DNA of 64,000 nucleotides, taken from an uncultured Deferribacteraceae bacterium (GTDB lineage: Bacteria; Chrysiogenota; Deferribacteres; Deferribacterales; Mucispirillaceae). The position numbers and the translations under genes were made by a program. The stretch lies in the NCBI GenBank assembly GCA_947039395.1, contig CAMQYS010000001.1, positions 62,001 through 126,000 on the forward strand. Reading direction: 5' to 3'. The stretch's first letter is position 1. Each line of letters begins with the position of its first letter. This document shows, one piece after another, positions 56,560 through 64,000 of this stretch. The notes under the pieces were generated by a model. It worked only from the letters and a program-made list of their open reading frames with translations. It was not told where the DNA came from and searched no databases.

Positions 56560-57030
56560 ATGATAAAAATAATGACTCAAATAGTTAAAATTGCACCCAT
56601 ACTTGTGGCACTATTTTCCGTCTTTATAACTTTAGTCACTTTTCTTACTCTACGAAGTGGTGTTAAAAACTGGAGAGTAAGTAAAACTTTAAAATATTTT
56701 AAAAATTTAAAATCTGAACAAAAACAACTTTTAAAGATCTTGCATAATAATAAAGATAACAAATATAAAAAAATAGCTTGCTATAACTATTTTGATGAAC
56801 AAGAAACAATCTTAACATTACTAGAAAATGGTAAACTAGAGCAATCTATATATAACGATCTCATTAAACCACAGATAATTGAGTTTTGTACCATAAATAC
56901 AATAAGTATCTATATCGCAGAAATACAAACTAATATTAACAACAATATACTATCTAAAAATACTTATAAATATCTGATAAAACTTATTAATGAACATAAT
57001 CAAAAGAAAATAATAATCACTGCTAAGTAA
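56560..57030 (+). CDS. Unknown membrane-anchored protein, paralogue 1
   Basis: 156 residues with one N-terminal membrane segment (IAPILVALFSVFITLVTFL) followed by a conserved cytosolic part. The stretches TLKYFKNLKSEQKQLLKIL and KIACYNYFDEQETILTLLEN, and YNDLIKPQIIEF, recur in the gene at 57225-57698. The layout recalls DUF4760-like proteins, but no family is claimed. GGAGAAACTT precedes the ATG. The frame stays open for 34 codons past its stop. Confidence 0.6.
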   Translation: MIKIMTQIVKIAPILVALFSVFITLVTFLTLRSGVKNWRVSKTLKYFKNLKSEQKQLLKILHNNKDNKYKKIACYNYFDEQETILTLLENGKLEQSIYNDLIKPQIIEFCTINTISIYIAEIQTNINNNILSKNTYKYLIKLINEHNQKKIIITAK

Positions 57031-57153
57031 GTAAAATTAAATAAAATAATATCTCAAATATATGAAACAAAAACTTTTAAAAATAAAGTAAATAATCCTG
57101 TTAATAATATTAAAACTAAATACAATGAAAATAAATAATAGCTGCTAATAGAC

Positions 57154-57182
57154 TTGAGACGAAAATTGATGTATGATAAGAT
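57154..57182 (+). promoter_or_regulatory. Predicted promoter shared by duplicated genes, copy 2
   Basis: TTGAGA (57154-57159), a 17-base spacer and TAAGAT (57177-57182), then AAAGCACGGTTTTA, matching the layout of copy 1 at 56489-56534. Confidence 0.45.
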
Positions 57183-57224
57183 TTAAAGCACGGTTTTACG
57201 CTTAATTTATTCTGGAGAACATTA

Positions 57225-57698
57225 ATGATAGAAGCAATTATTGCAGTAATAAAAACTGAGCCACTTCAAGTAACAACAATCACTGTACTTATAACTATCT
57301 TTACTTTTATTGCTATAAAAAGCGAATTGAAACATTGGAGAATAAATAAAACATTAAAATATTTCAGAGATTTAAAACATGAACAACAACAATTATTATA
57401 TGTTTTAAAGGGTAATAAAGAACCTCAATATAAAGAAATTGCTTGCTATAACTATCTTGATGAGCAAGAAAAAATTCTAAATTTGATGGCAAATGGAAAA
57501 TTACAATATTCCCTATTTAATGATCTAATTAAACCTATGATAATTGAATCTATTAACATGAATATAGTAAACACATATATTATAGAAATTAATAAAGAAA
57601 ATCTTACTTTAAATCCAAATGAAATTAGTTATCCTCTTATGTTTCAATTTATAATGGATAATAACAACGATAGAGTAAATATGAGCAAAGAGATCTAA
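57225..57698 (+). CDS. Unknown membrane-anchored protein, paralogue 2
   Basis: 157 residues, close paralogue of the gene at 56560-57030: one N-terminal membrane segment (VTTITVLITIFTFIAI), then NKTLKYFRDLKHEQQQLLYV, EIACYNYLDEQEKILNLMAN and FNDLIKPMIIES. The two differ mainly in the last 40 residues. GGAGAACATTA precedes the ATG. Function unknown. Tandem duplication took the promoter and leader along. Confidence 0.6.
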   Translation: MIEAIIAVIKTEPLQVTTITVLITIFTFIAIKSELKHWRINKTLKYFRDLKHEQQQLLYVLKGNKEPQYKEIACYNYLDEQEKILNLMANGKLQYSLFNDLIKPMIIESINMNIVNTYIIEINKENLTLNPNEISYPLMFQFIMDNNNDRVNMSKEI

Positions 57699-57943
57699 AG
57701 ACTGTAAAACTTAAATGAGTTCACTATAAATAATATAATTTAATATTAAAAATATATGAAATCGTTACGGCATCAATATTTAAATTAGTTAGACGATAGT
57801 TAATATGAGATGACTAAACATTATCAATAGTAACCTAAAAGCATAGCTATTCTAATAAAATAACACCATAAATAATATTAATAAATATCTTAATAATATA
57901 CTCTGTCTCATTAATACTCTCAATCAACCTATCATGTTAAAAT

Positions 57944-58741
57944 CTATAATTTCAGAAAATCATCCATATTATAAAACCCAGCTGGTTTATCTACTATCCA
58001 TTTTGCAACTTTTACTGCACCGTTTGCAAAAGCATCTCGTGAGTGTGCACGATGAGTAATCTCTATCCTCTCGTTATTTCCAAAGAAATAAACTGTGTGA
58101 TCTCCAACAACATCGCCACCACGTAATGTTTGTATACCTATTTCATTCTCACGACGCTCACCTATGATACCTTCTCTACAATACACAGCATTTTCTGCTA
58201 AATCTAGCCCTGCACCATCTGCTGCTGCTTGTGCCATTGCAAGTGCTGTTCCACTTGGTGCATCTTTCTTTAATCTATGATGGATCTCTGATAACTCTAT
58301 ATCGTAACTCTCAAGCATTGATGCTGCAAGATTAATTAATTTTAAAGATACATTTAAACCTAATGAGAAATTAGGTGCTAAAAATATCGGATAATTTTTT
58401 GACGACTCATATATCGCCTGCTTCTCATCGTTTGAAAACCCTGTTGAACCTATAATTAATGGTTTCTTTAACTCGTTAAAATATTTCATGTTAAATGTTG
58501 TTATCGCTGCTCCTGTGAAATCAATTATAACATCTGATTTTGCACACTCAACTAATATATCATCACTTAGTTGAGCGCCACCCTTACCTGCCCCTGCAAC
58601 TTCATATATAGGCTCTCCGTAAAATGGAGAAGTTTTTGTATCAATAGCTGCAACAATATCAGCATCTTTATCTAAATAAACTATATTAGTTATAGCCTTA
58701 CCCATTCTACCAACTGCACCTATCATCGATATACCTAACAT
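57944..58741 (-). CDS. dapB: 4-hydroxy-tetrahydrodipicolinate reductase DapB
   Basis: 265 residues. The Rossmann start ISMIGAVGRMGKAI, IIDFTGAAIT, and the catalytic EIHHRLKKDAPSGTALAMA (family HHxxKxDAPSGTA) are present. It makes tetrahydrodipicolinate for lysine and peptidoglycan. Two adjacent ATGs exist; the second (58741) keeps a better distance from AAGGAG. It ends the dapF-dapA-dapB run. Confidence 0.96.
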   Translation of the reverse strand: MLGISMIGAVGRMGKAITNIVYLDKDADIVAAIDTKTSPFYGEPIYEVAGAGKGGAQLSDDILVECAKSDVIIDFTGAAITTFNMKYFNELKKPLIIGSTGFSNDEKQAIYESSKNYPIFLAPNFSLGLNVSLKLINLAASMLESYDIELSEIHHRLKKDAPSGTALAMAQAAADGAGLDLAENAVYCREGIIGERRENEIGIQTLRGGDVVGDHTVYFFGNNERIEITHRAHSRDAFANGAVKVAKWIVDKPAGFYNMDDFLKL

Positions 58742-58845
58742 CATAACTCCTTGTAAAACATCTTCATAATTTTAAACATCAATTATATAATCTATAGATA
58801 ATTAAATCTAAACTTAACACTCTCTATCTTAACAATAACACATAT

Positions 58846-59736
58846 CTAACTATTAACTAAATCTAATCCTAACTCATGCATAGTTGACTTTAATACATCT
58901 GTTCCTTGCTCACTCATACAAGTTAATGGTAACCTAACTTCATCTTGGATCATACCCATTAAGTATAATGCTTTTTTTACAGGTATAGGATTAGTTTCGC
59001 AAAATAGAACTTTAAATAATTTTGATAATTTAAAATGTATCTCCCTTGCATCAAGATATTTACCATCAAGTATACTGCTACACATTGTAGCCATTAGGTT
59101 TGGAACAACATTATTTGTTACAGATATAACTCCTGTAGCTCCTAATGTCATCAATGGATAAGTTAGAAAATCTTCTCCAGATAGAAGTGAGAAATTTTCT
59201 GTATATTTCATAATCTCTACAGATTGTTCTATGCTTCCTGATGCCTCTTTTATACCTATAATATTATCTATCTTAGATAATCGTATAACTGTTTCTGGCA
59301 ACATATTAAGAGCTGTTCTTCCAGGTACGTTATATAGTACAATAGGGATATCAACAGATTTAGCAATCTCGTTATAATGTTGATACAATCCCTCTTGCGT
59401 AGGTTTATTATAGTAAGGCGTAATTAAAAGTGCCGCATCAGCTCCTGCATCTTTTGCATGTTTCGTTAATAATTTTGTCTCAAGTGTAGAGTTTGATCCT
59501 GCACCTGCAATAACAGGAACTCGTCCTGCAACTTGATCTATAACAATCTCTACAACATCAAAATGTTCATCATGTGATAATGTAGCCGACTCACCAGTTG
59601 TACCACATGGAACAATACCGTTTGTACCGTTTAATATATGAAACTCAACAAGATTTCGTAAAACTTTCTGATCAACATTTCCTTCTTTATCAAACGGTGT
59701 AATAATCGCTGTAATACTACCTTTTATATCTAACAT
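58846..59736 (-). CDS. dapA: 4-hydroxy-tetrahydrodipicolinate synthase DapA
   Basis: 296 residues, condenses pyruvate with aspartate semialdehyde. The start GSITAIITPFDKEGNVD, the VPCGTTGESATLS loop, LYNVPGRTALNM, and the Schiff-base Lys in IIGIKEASGSIEQ are present. It lies 24 bases after dapF. GAGAGGTT precedes the ATG. Confidence 0.97.
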   Translation of the reverse strand: MLDIKGSITAIITPFDKEGNVDQKVLRNLVEFHILNGTNGIVPCGTTGESATLSHDEHFDVVEIVIDQVAGRVPVIAGAGSNSTLETKLLTKHAKDAGADAALLITPYYNKPTQEGLYQHYNEIAKSVDIPIVLYNVPGRTALNMLPETVIRLSKIDNIIGIKEASGSIEQSVEIMKYTENFSLLSGEDFLTYPLMTLGATGVISVTNNVVPNLMATMCSSILDGKYLDAREIHFKLSKLFKVLFCETNPIPVKKALYLMGMIQDEVRLPLTCMSEQGTDVLKSTMHELGLDLVNS

Positions 59737-59760
59737 AATTAACCTCTCACATAAAAAATA

Positions 59761-60570
59761 TCAATATTTATAAGACTCTACAGTAAGCTCTGCGTCATAA
59801 ATATGTCTCGTTGCACCCTGTAGATAAACTTTATCACCCTCTTTTGAAACAGTTAGATATCCGTTATCAGCTGTTTTCAATACTGTTTTAGAAGTTGTAA
59901 AACCTTTCTCTATAGATATAAGTGTCGCAGCCGTTGCACCTGTTCCACATGCTAATGTTTCATCTTCTACGCCACGTTCATAAGTTCTGATATTTAATTC
60001 ATTACTACTTACTACTTTAATAAAATTTACGTTCGTACCTTTTGGTGAAAAACTCTCATGATATCTAATTTTTGAACCTATTTTTTTAATATCTATACTA
60101 TCTATATCATCAAGAAAAATCACAACATGAGGCACACCTGTATTAATAAATGAGTAGTTATATTTAACACCATCAATATCAATAACTTTATCTAACTCTA
60201 ATCCATGAGGGGTAGTTAATTGAACTTTCACATCAAGATCGTTGATGATAGTTGCCTCAATAATACCAGCACCTGTTTCAAACTTCATCTGACTTTTTGC
60301 AATTTTATTTTTGTAAGCATATTTTGCAACACATCTAGAACCGTTACCACACATATCTGCCTGACTACCATCTGAATTGAAAAATCTCCATGCAAAATCT
60401 ACTTTATCAGATTTACAAAGAAAAAATACTCCATCAGCACCGACGGATAATGCTCGCCTTGATATCTTCACTACAAAATCAGCATTGATATACTGATCTA
60501 GTGATCCGTCCATATTGTTAAAAACAATAAAATCGTTACCGTTACCAGTTAATTTTGAAAATTTAATCAT
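59761..60570 (-). CDS. dapF: Diaminopimelate epimerase DapF
   Basis: 269 residues, interconverts LL- and meso-diaminopimelate. The two catalytic cysteines are in ADMCGNGSRCVAKYA and ETLACGTGATAATLI; the start FSKLTGNGNDFIVFNN is the family's. It is the first gene of the dap run and supplies meso-DAP to peptidoglycan. The gene for direct diaminopimelate aminotransfer (dapL) or the succinylase route is not seen. Confidence 0.97.
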   Translation of the reverse strand: MIKFSKLTGNGNDFIVFNNMDGSLDQYINADFVVKISRRALSVGADGVFFLCKSDKVDFAWRFFNSDGSQADMCGNGSRCVAKYAYKNKIAKSQMKFETGAGIIEATIINDLDVKVQLTTPHGLELDKVIDIDGVKYNYSFINTGVPHVVIFLDDIDSIDIKKIGSKIRYHESFSPKGTNVNFIKVVSSNELNIRTYERGVEDETLACGTGATAATLISIEKGFTTSKTVLKTADNGYLTVSKEGDKVYLQGATRHIYDAELTVESYKY

Positions 60571-60738
60571 TGCCTAGAATAACATATTTATCTTTTTATT
60601 GTCAAACACTCATTAATATAAAACCTAGCATAAATATTTAAATGGCGTATATATAATAAATACAGTAAGTATAAATATTGTAGCAGTCATTACGCTACTC
60701 TTTATATATAGATGAAAGTAATGCAATGGAGAAAATAG

Positions 60739-61116
60739 ATGAATGATAAATTTAGTGCCGAATATGAAAAATATAAAAATAGTGCATCTGAAAAAGATTT
60801 TGAAAAGATAACTGATAACGAAGAAGAAATATTAAATAAAGCTTCAAAAAAATCACTCTTAAAATATTTTGAACAGATTAAAATTATGCTATCAATGGTA
60901 AAAGATTACGCTCGTGGAAATTATAAGGCTATACCAATATCTACTATATTAGGTGTTGTTGGTACATTAATATATATCTTCTCACCGATTGATACCATAC
61001 CTGATTTTATACCTTTTGCAGGGCTAATAGATGATGCAGGTGTTGTTGCTATTTGTCTTTCACTACTTAATTCAGATCTTGAACGATATACTGAATGGAA
61101 AAATAAAACAGTTTAA
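60739..61116 (+). CDS. YkvA-family (DUF1232) membrane protein
   Basis: 125 residues. A charged N-terminal half (about 1-55) precedes the DUF1232 core ARGNYKAIPISTILGVVGTL, IYIFSPIDTIPDFIPFAGLI and DDAGVVAICLSLL, which holds two short membrane segments and the SPIDTIPDFIP signature. The family is common and uncharacterised. GGAGAAAAT precedes the ATG. Confidence 0.88.
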   Translation: MNDKFSAEYEKYKNSASEKDFEKITDNEEEILNKASKKSLLKYFEQIKIMLSMVKDYARGNYKAIPISTILGVVGTLIYIFSPIDTIPDFIPFAGLIDDAGVVAICLSLLNSDLERYTEWKNKTV

Positions 61117-61336
61117 TTTAAAGTTATTAAATATAGAAAGCGTTATCTTTTACAGCTTTATAAAATATAGTTTGAGAGATACTTTAGTCGTATTATAAAA
61201 TAAATAAGTATACAATTACAAATATAATCAAATGATAGTTTAATATGAAATAATATTTATAATATTTATCCAGTTGATATAGTTACTCTTTCATGTTAGC
61301 ATAAAGTTAAATTTAGATTTAGCAGAGGGTGATTTA

Positions 61337-61783
61337 GTGGTTCTTGCAACAAATAGAAAAGCGTATCATGAATATGAAATTATAGAAAAGTTTGAAGCTG
61401 GGATCGCTCTTCAAGGTACTGAAGTGAAATCTATTCGTCAAAGTAAAATCAACCTCAAAGAATCGTATGTGAGAGTGATTAATAATGAAGTGGTACTTGT
61501 TGGTTGTCATATATCTCCGTACGATTTCGGTAATAGATTTAATCACGATCCATTAAGAAGTAGAATACTTCTACTGCATAGAAAAGAGATTAATAAGTTA
61601 GTAGGAAAAGTTAATGAGAAAGGTTTAGCACTCACTGCTCTTAAAGTCTATCTTAAAAAAGGGTTGATAAAAGTTGAAATAGCTCTTGTTAGAGGTAAAA
61701 AACTTTACGATAAACGTAGAAGTGAAAAAGAGAAAGATCTATCTATTGAAATGAACCGTGCATTAAAAAGTAAAACCGATTAA
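61337..61783 (+). CDS. smpB: SsrA-binding protein SmpB
   Basis: 148 residues, tmRNA partner in ribosome rescue. The start ATNRKAYHEYEIIEKFEAGI, the GTEVKSIRQSKINLKESYVR block, the NRFNHDPLRSRILLLHRKEI region and the basic tail VRGKKLYDKRRSEKEKD are all present. The start is GTG with GAGG 8 bases upstream. The tmRNA gene itself is not in this window. Confidence 0.96.
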   Translation: MVLATNRKAYHEYEIIEKFEAGIALQGTEVKSIRQSKINLKESYVRVINNEVVLVGCHISPYDFGNRFNHDPLRSRILLLHRKEINKLVGKVNEKGLALTALKVYLKKGLIKVEIALVRGKKLYDKRRSEKEKDLSIEMNRALKSKTD

Positions 61784-61876
61784 AGTTGAGATAGATATAA
61801 TTTACTTTAAAAAACAACTGATCAAAGTGTAAATTCATCAAACGTACAGCGATAATTATATACTAGTTACCATGCA

Positions 61877-62359
61877 TCAAGCGTACATCTGCTCCATAGA
61901 CAATAACTTAGATTTAATATCAAGCCCACCTGCGTAACCAGTTAAACTATTATCACTACCTACTACTCTATGGCACGGAATAATAATCGGTAACGGGTTT
62001 TTATTGCACGCCATACCAACCGCTCTATAACCTTTAGGCATCCCTATCTTACTGCATATATCCTTATATGAAACCGTTGTACCGTAAGTTATCAATTTAA
62101 GCGCATACCAAACTGAAAGTTGAAAATTAGATCCTTTAATATCATATGGAATATCTATCTTTCTACTCTTGCCTAAAAGATAATTATTTATACTCTCCAT
62201 ACTCTTTTTAATAAAACCTGTCTCACTCATATTATGGTTACTATTAATATTAATATAACTTTCATTATCATCTACAAAAACTATCTTCTGTAAATAATTG
62301 TTTGAAGCAACTACTGCTAACCTACCGATAGATGTATTATAGATCCAACACTCTGACAT
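61877..62359 (-). CDS. ogt: Methylated-DNA-protein-cysteine methyltransferase Ogt
   Basis: 160 residues, repairs O6-methylguanine. The active Cys lies in IIPCHRVVGSDNSLTGYAGG (PCHRV), preceded by FQLSVWYALKLITYGTTVSY and GMACNKNPLP. Small for the family because it lacks an AdaB-like extension. GGAGG lies 11 bases before the ATG. It is convergent with smpB. Confidence 0.95.
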   Translation of the reverse strand: MSECWIYNTSIGRLAVVASNNYLQKIVFVDDNESYININSNHNMSETGFIKKSMESINNYLLGKSRKIDIPYDIKGSNFQLSVWYALKLITYGTTVSYKDICSKIGMPKGYRAVGMACNKNPLPIIIPCHRVVGSDNSLTGYAGGLDIKSKLLSMEQMYA

Positions 62360-62709
62360 AAAAATATATTCCTCCCATACAATAAACTATAATATACTAG
62401 CTACAATATTATTAATAGTATAAAAGCTGAACACTTAAATTAAAAAATTTTTAAATCTAGGTAATGTCGGATTATAATAAAAATCTTTCTGTAAATTAAG
62501 AAATATTCGTCCCCACACATAAGTGAGAGGACGATAGATATCAGACTACTTAGATAATTATTGAGGAATTCAATCGTAAGTATACTGTACCTAACTTTAT
62601 CTCATAAATAAATTATAACTAAAACTAATCAGAAACTTTATCTAGCTCTCATAATGAATTTTAAGTTCATTATCTACTCTAATAACTATCAATTTTAAGT
62701 TCACTATTA
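62360..62709. other. Intergenic region between ogt and a DUF805 gene
   Basis: About 350 AT-rich bases. It holds a hairpin at 62508-62533 (CGTCCTCTCAC / GTGTGGGGACG on the minus strand, one mismatch and one G-U) with a poor T tail, perhaps a weak terminator of the DUF805 gene. No gene seen. Confidence 0.5.
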
Positions 62710-63096
62710 TTAAGCAGTAACAGGATGTTTTCTTCTGTTAGATGGTGCAAATATACACATAATATATGCAACAAGTTGTGCTACTGGTACTAAAAATAAT
62801 AATATCCAATATGGTGATAATCCAGCATCTCTTAATCTGCGAACAGATAGCGAAATCCAAGGTATTAAAGATATAATAAAAAACGCTATTGATGTATATC
62901 CAAATCTTATAGTCATATCATTTACAATAAAATTTCCTACCACATCGTATGTTATAAAAAAATCTGATGATGTGTCAAACATAAATAAAAACGTCCAAAC
63001 AATTAATGAAAAAATCATAAAAATATTATAATCCATTCTTGTAGATTTACCATTAAAATTAAAATAATTTTTATAAACTTCTAATATAATACGCAT
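62710..63096 (-). CDS. DUF805 membrane protein
   Basis: 128 residues with four membrane segments. The family start NYFNFNGKSTRMDYNIFMIF and the signature LSVRRLRDAGLSPYWILLFLVP are present. The family is inner-membrane and uncharacterised. A second DUF805 gene lies 219 bases upstream on the same strand (63315-63683); they share the SCRRLRDxxLSPY core but are otherwise diverged. Confidence 0.88.
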   Translation of the reverse strand: MRIILEVYKNYFNFNGKSTRMDYNIFMIFSLIVWTFLFMFDTSSDFFITYDVVGNFIVNDMTIRFGYTSIAFFIISLIPWISLSVRRLRDAGLSPYWILLFLVPVAQLVAYIMCIFAPSNRRKHPVTA

Positions 63097-63314
63097 AAAT
63101 ACTCCTCTAATTTAAAAAATAGTTTACTCTCTAAAACTAATTTAATAATATTAGTGGACTCTATCTATGTCAATTTTATAATTATGACATATTAAATAAT
63201 TTGTTTAACATTTGAATAATAAGAGCTAGAAAGAAAATTATAACCTATCATAGATCACAATAATCATCGTAAGATAATCTGAAAATATCGTAAAGAAATC
63301 TTGTACAAAAATTA

Positions 63315-63683
63315 TTAAAAGAACTTTAACTCATCTGATTCGTTCTCTCTACTTCTTACCAATGCATAAAACACTAAAATAAAAACATTTCTGATCGGTA
63401 TCAAATATAAAAATACTAGATATGGTGATAAAGAAATATCTCTCAATCTGCGACAACTTAACGATAGTAGTGGTATGCCTAAAAAAATAATAAGCACCAT
63501 TATCGTGCCTATGAGAACTGAAACAATAACACTCTCACCAATAAACAATACAATTAAAACACTTATTAAAACTGTAAGTGTTGCAACTATATATCCAAAA
63601 ATACAAAACGTTATAAACTCTTTTCTTTTTGCAACACCTTCAAAATTAAAAAAGTTTTCATAAGTTAATAGTAACTCTTTCAT
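63315..63683 (-). CDS. DUF805 membrane protein, second copy
   Basis: 122 residues with four membrane segments (IVATLTVLISVLIVLFIGES is one). The start TYENFFNFEGVAKRKEFITF and the signature LSCRRLRDISLSPYLVFLYLIPI mark the family. It is a diverged paralogue of the gene at 62710-63096, from which the order and spacing suggest an old tandem duplication. Function unknown. Confidence 0.87.
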   Translation of the reverse strand: MKELLLTYENFFNFEGVAKRKEFITFCIFGYIVATLTVLISVLIVLFIGESVIVSVLIGTIMVLIIFLGIPLLSLSCRRLRDISLSPYLVFLYLIPIRNVFILVFYALVRSRENESDELKFF

Positions 63684-63864
63684 AGTAGTAGTCTTCTTGA
63701 TTTAAACACCTATATACCCACTACTCTATTACTCTAAATTTTAAACAATTGGTTCAATATAGTATTACTAAAACAGTAGTAAAAAGAGTTCCAATATACT
63801 TAACTTTTTATACTAAATAAGCATATTAGAACTCTATTAATTTAAACAGAAAATAAATTTAATA

Positions 63865-64000
63865 TTAACCGATAAGTAACTTCATCTTTTCATATGATTT
63901 ATCTGCGATCTCTTTATGCAACGATCCACCGTGAGAATCCATAGTTACAACACATGGAAAATCCTCAACCTCTATTACCCAAAAAGCCTCTGGTGATCCA
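63865..64000 (-). CDS. Fumarate hydratase class I, C-terminal end
   Basis: Only the last 44 codons are in the window, on the minus strand, stopping at 63865. They read GSPEAFWVIEVEDFPCVVTM and then DSHGGSLHKEIADKSYEKMK, the C-terminal part of the fumarate hydratase beta subunit or fused class I enzyme (PEAxWVIEVEDFP). The start lies beyond the right edge, so the fused or split form cannot be told. Confidence 0.9.
   Translation of the reverse strand, partial: GSPEAFWVIEVEDFPCVVTMDSHGGSLHKEIADKSYEKMKLLIG

Noticed and set aside
61117-61336. tmRNA gene beside smpB
   Set aside because: No tRNA-like end, GGGGC start or tag-reading frame is seen here or downstream of smpB.
62508-62533. Strong terminator between ogt and DUF805
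   Set aside because: The stem has a mismatch and lacks a clear T run, so it is noted only as a weak hairpin.

Overview
The window is visibly AT-rich bacterial DNA from a Gram-negative organism: it carries lipid A genes (lpxA, lpxD, lpxI), the outer-membrane assembly genes bamA and skp, and porin-like barrel proteins. The gene set (short-form HisG, ThyX, DUF1015, DUF1385, LpxI instead of LpxH, a PerR/rubrerythrin/di-haem peroxidase cluster, a large envelope operon) resembles an anaerobic or microaerophilic gut bacterium of the Deferribacterota, Mucispirillum-like. That assignment is inferred from gene content and base composition, not from a database search.

Layout. 1-5.2 kb: two minus-strand porin-like genes (the first runs off the left edge), a long intergenic stretch with a 7-bp tandem repeat, and a secreted FG-GAP-like protein downstream of hslVU. 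5.2-9.4 kb: hslU, hslV and htpG, the last behind a perfect CIRCE element. 9.6-12.2 kb, plus strand: a tiny secreted ORF, a DJ-1/PfpI protein and a CstA-type transporter. 12.2-21 kb is the accessory island: a class D beta-lactamase lipoprotein, then a run of immunity-like and unknown genes (SUFU, an unnamed immunity-like family, Imm74-like, SUKH) mixed with gene remnants, homopolymer frameshifts and short tandem duplications. No toxin, transposase or integrase was seen there. 21-27 kb: the minus-strand run yebC-ruvC-ruvA-ruvB-radA-fabI and a His-rich protein. 27-43 kb: a long minus-strand, mostly overlapping or tightly spaced run thyX-DUF1385-prfA-prmC-murA-hisG-bamA-skp-lpxD-fabZ-lpxA-Gfo/Idh-lpxI-prepilin peptidase-tyrS-DUF1015, joining translation, peptidoglycan, lipid A and outer-membrane assembly. 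43-49 kb: rpmE with a structured leader, perR-rubrerythrin-cytochrome c peroxidase with operator-like palindromes, an SPOR-NlpC/P60 lipoprotein and serA. 49-55.7 kb, plus strand: hemE-hemH-ubiA-ubiX followed by three unknown envelope genes, then class II aldolase. 55.7-57.7 kb: three unknown small genes, two of them tandem paralogues that also share their leader. 57.9-60.6 kb: dapF-dapA-dapB. 60.7-64 kb: a YkvA-like protein, smpB, ogt, two DUF805 membrane proteins and the C-terminal end of fumarate hydratase.

The core genes are ordinary. The parts worth a second look are the decaying immunity array at 13-20 kb (including a gene that appears to start at ATA), the paralogue pair at 56.5-57.7 kb, the sugar-nucleotide-type oxidoreductase inside the lipid A operon, and the likely PerR and HrcA control sites.
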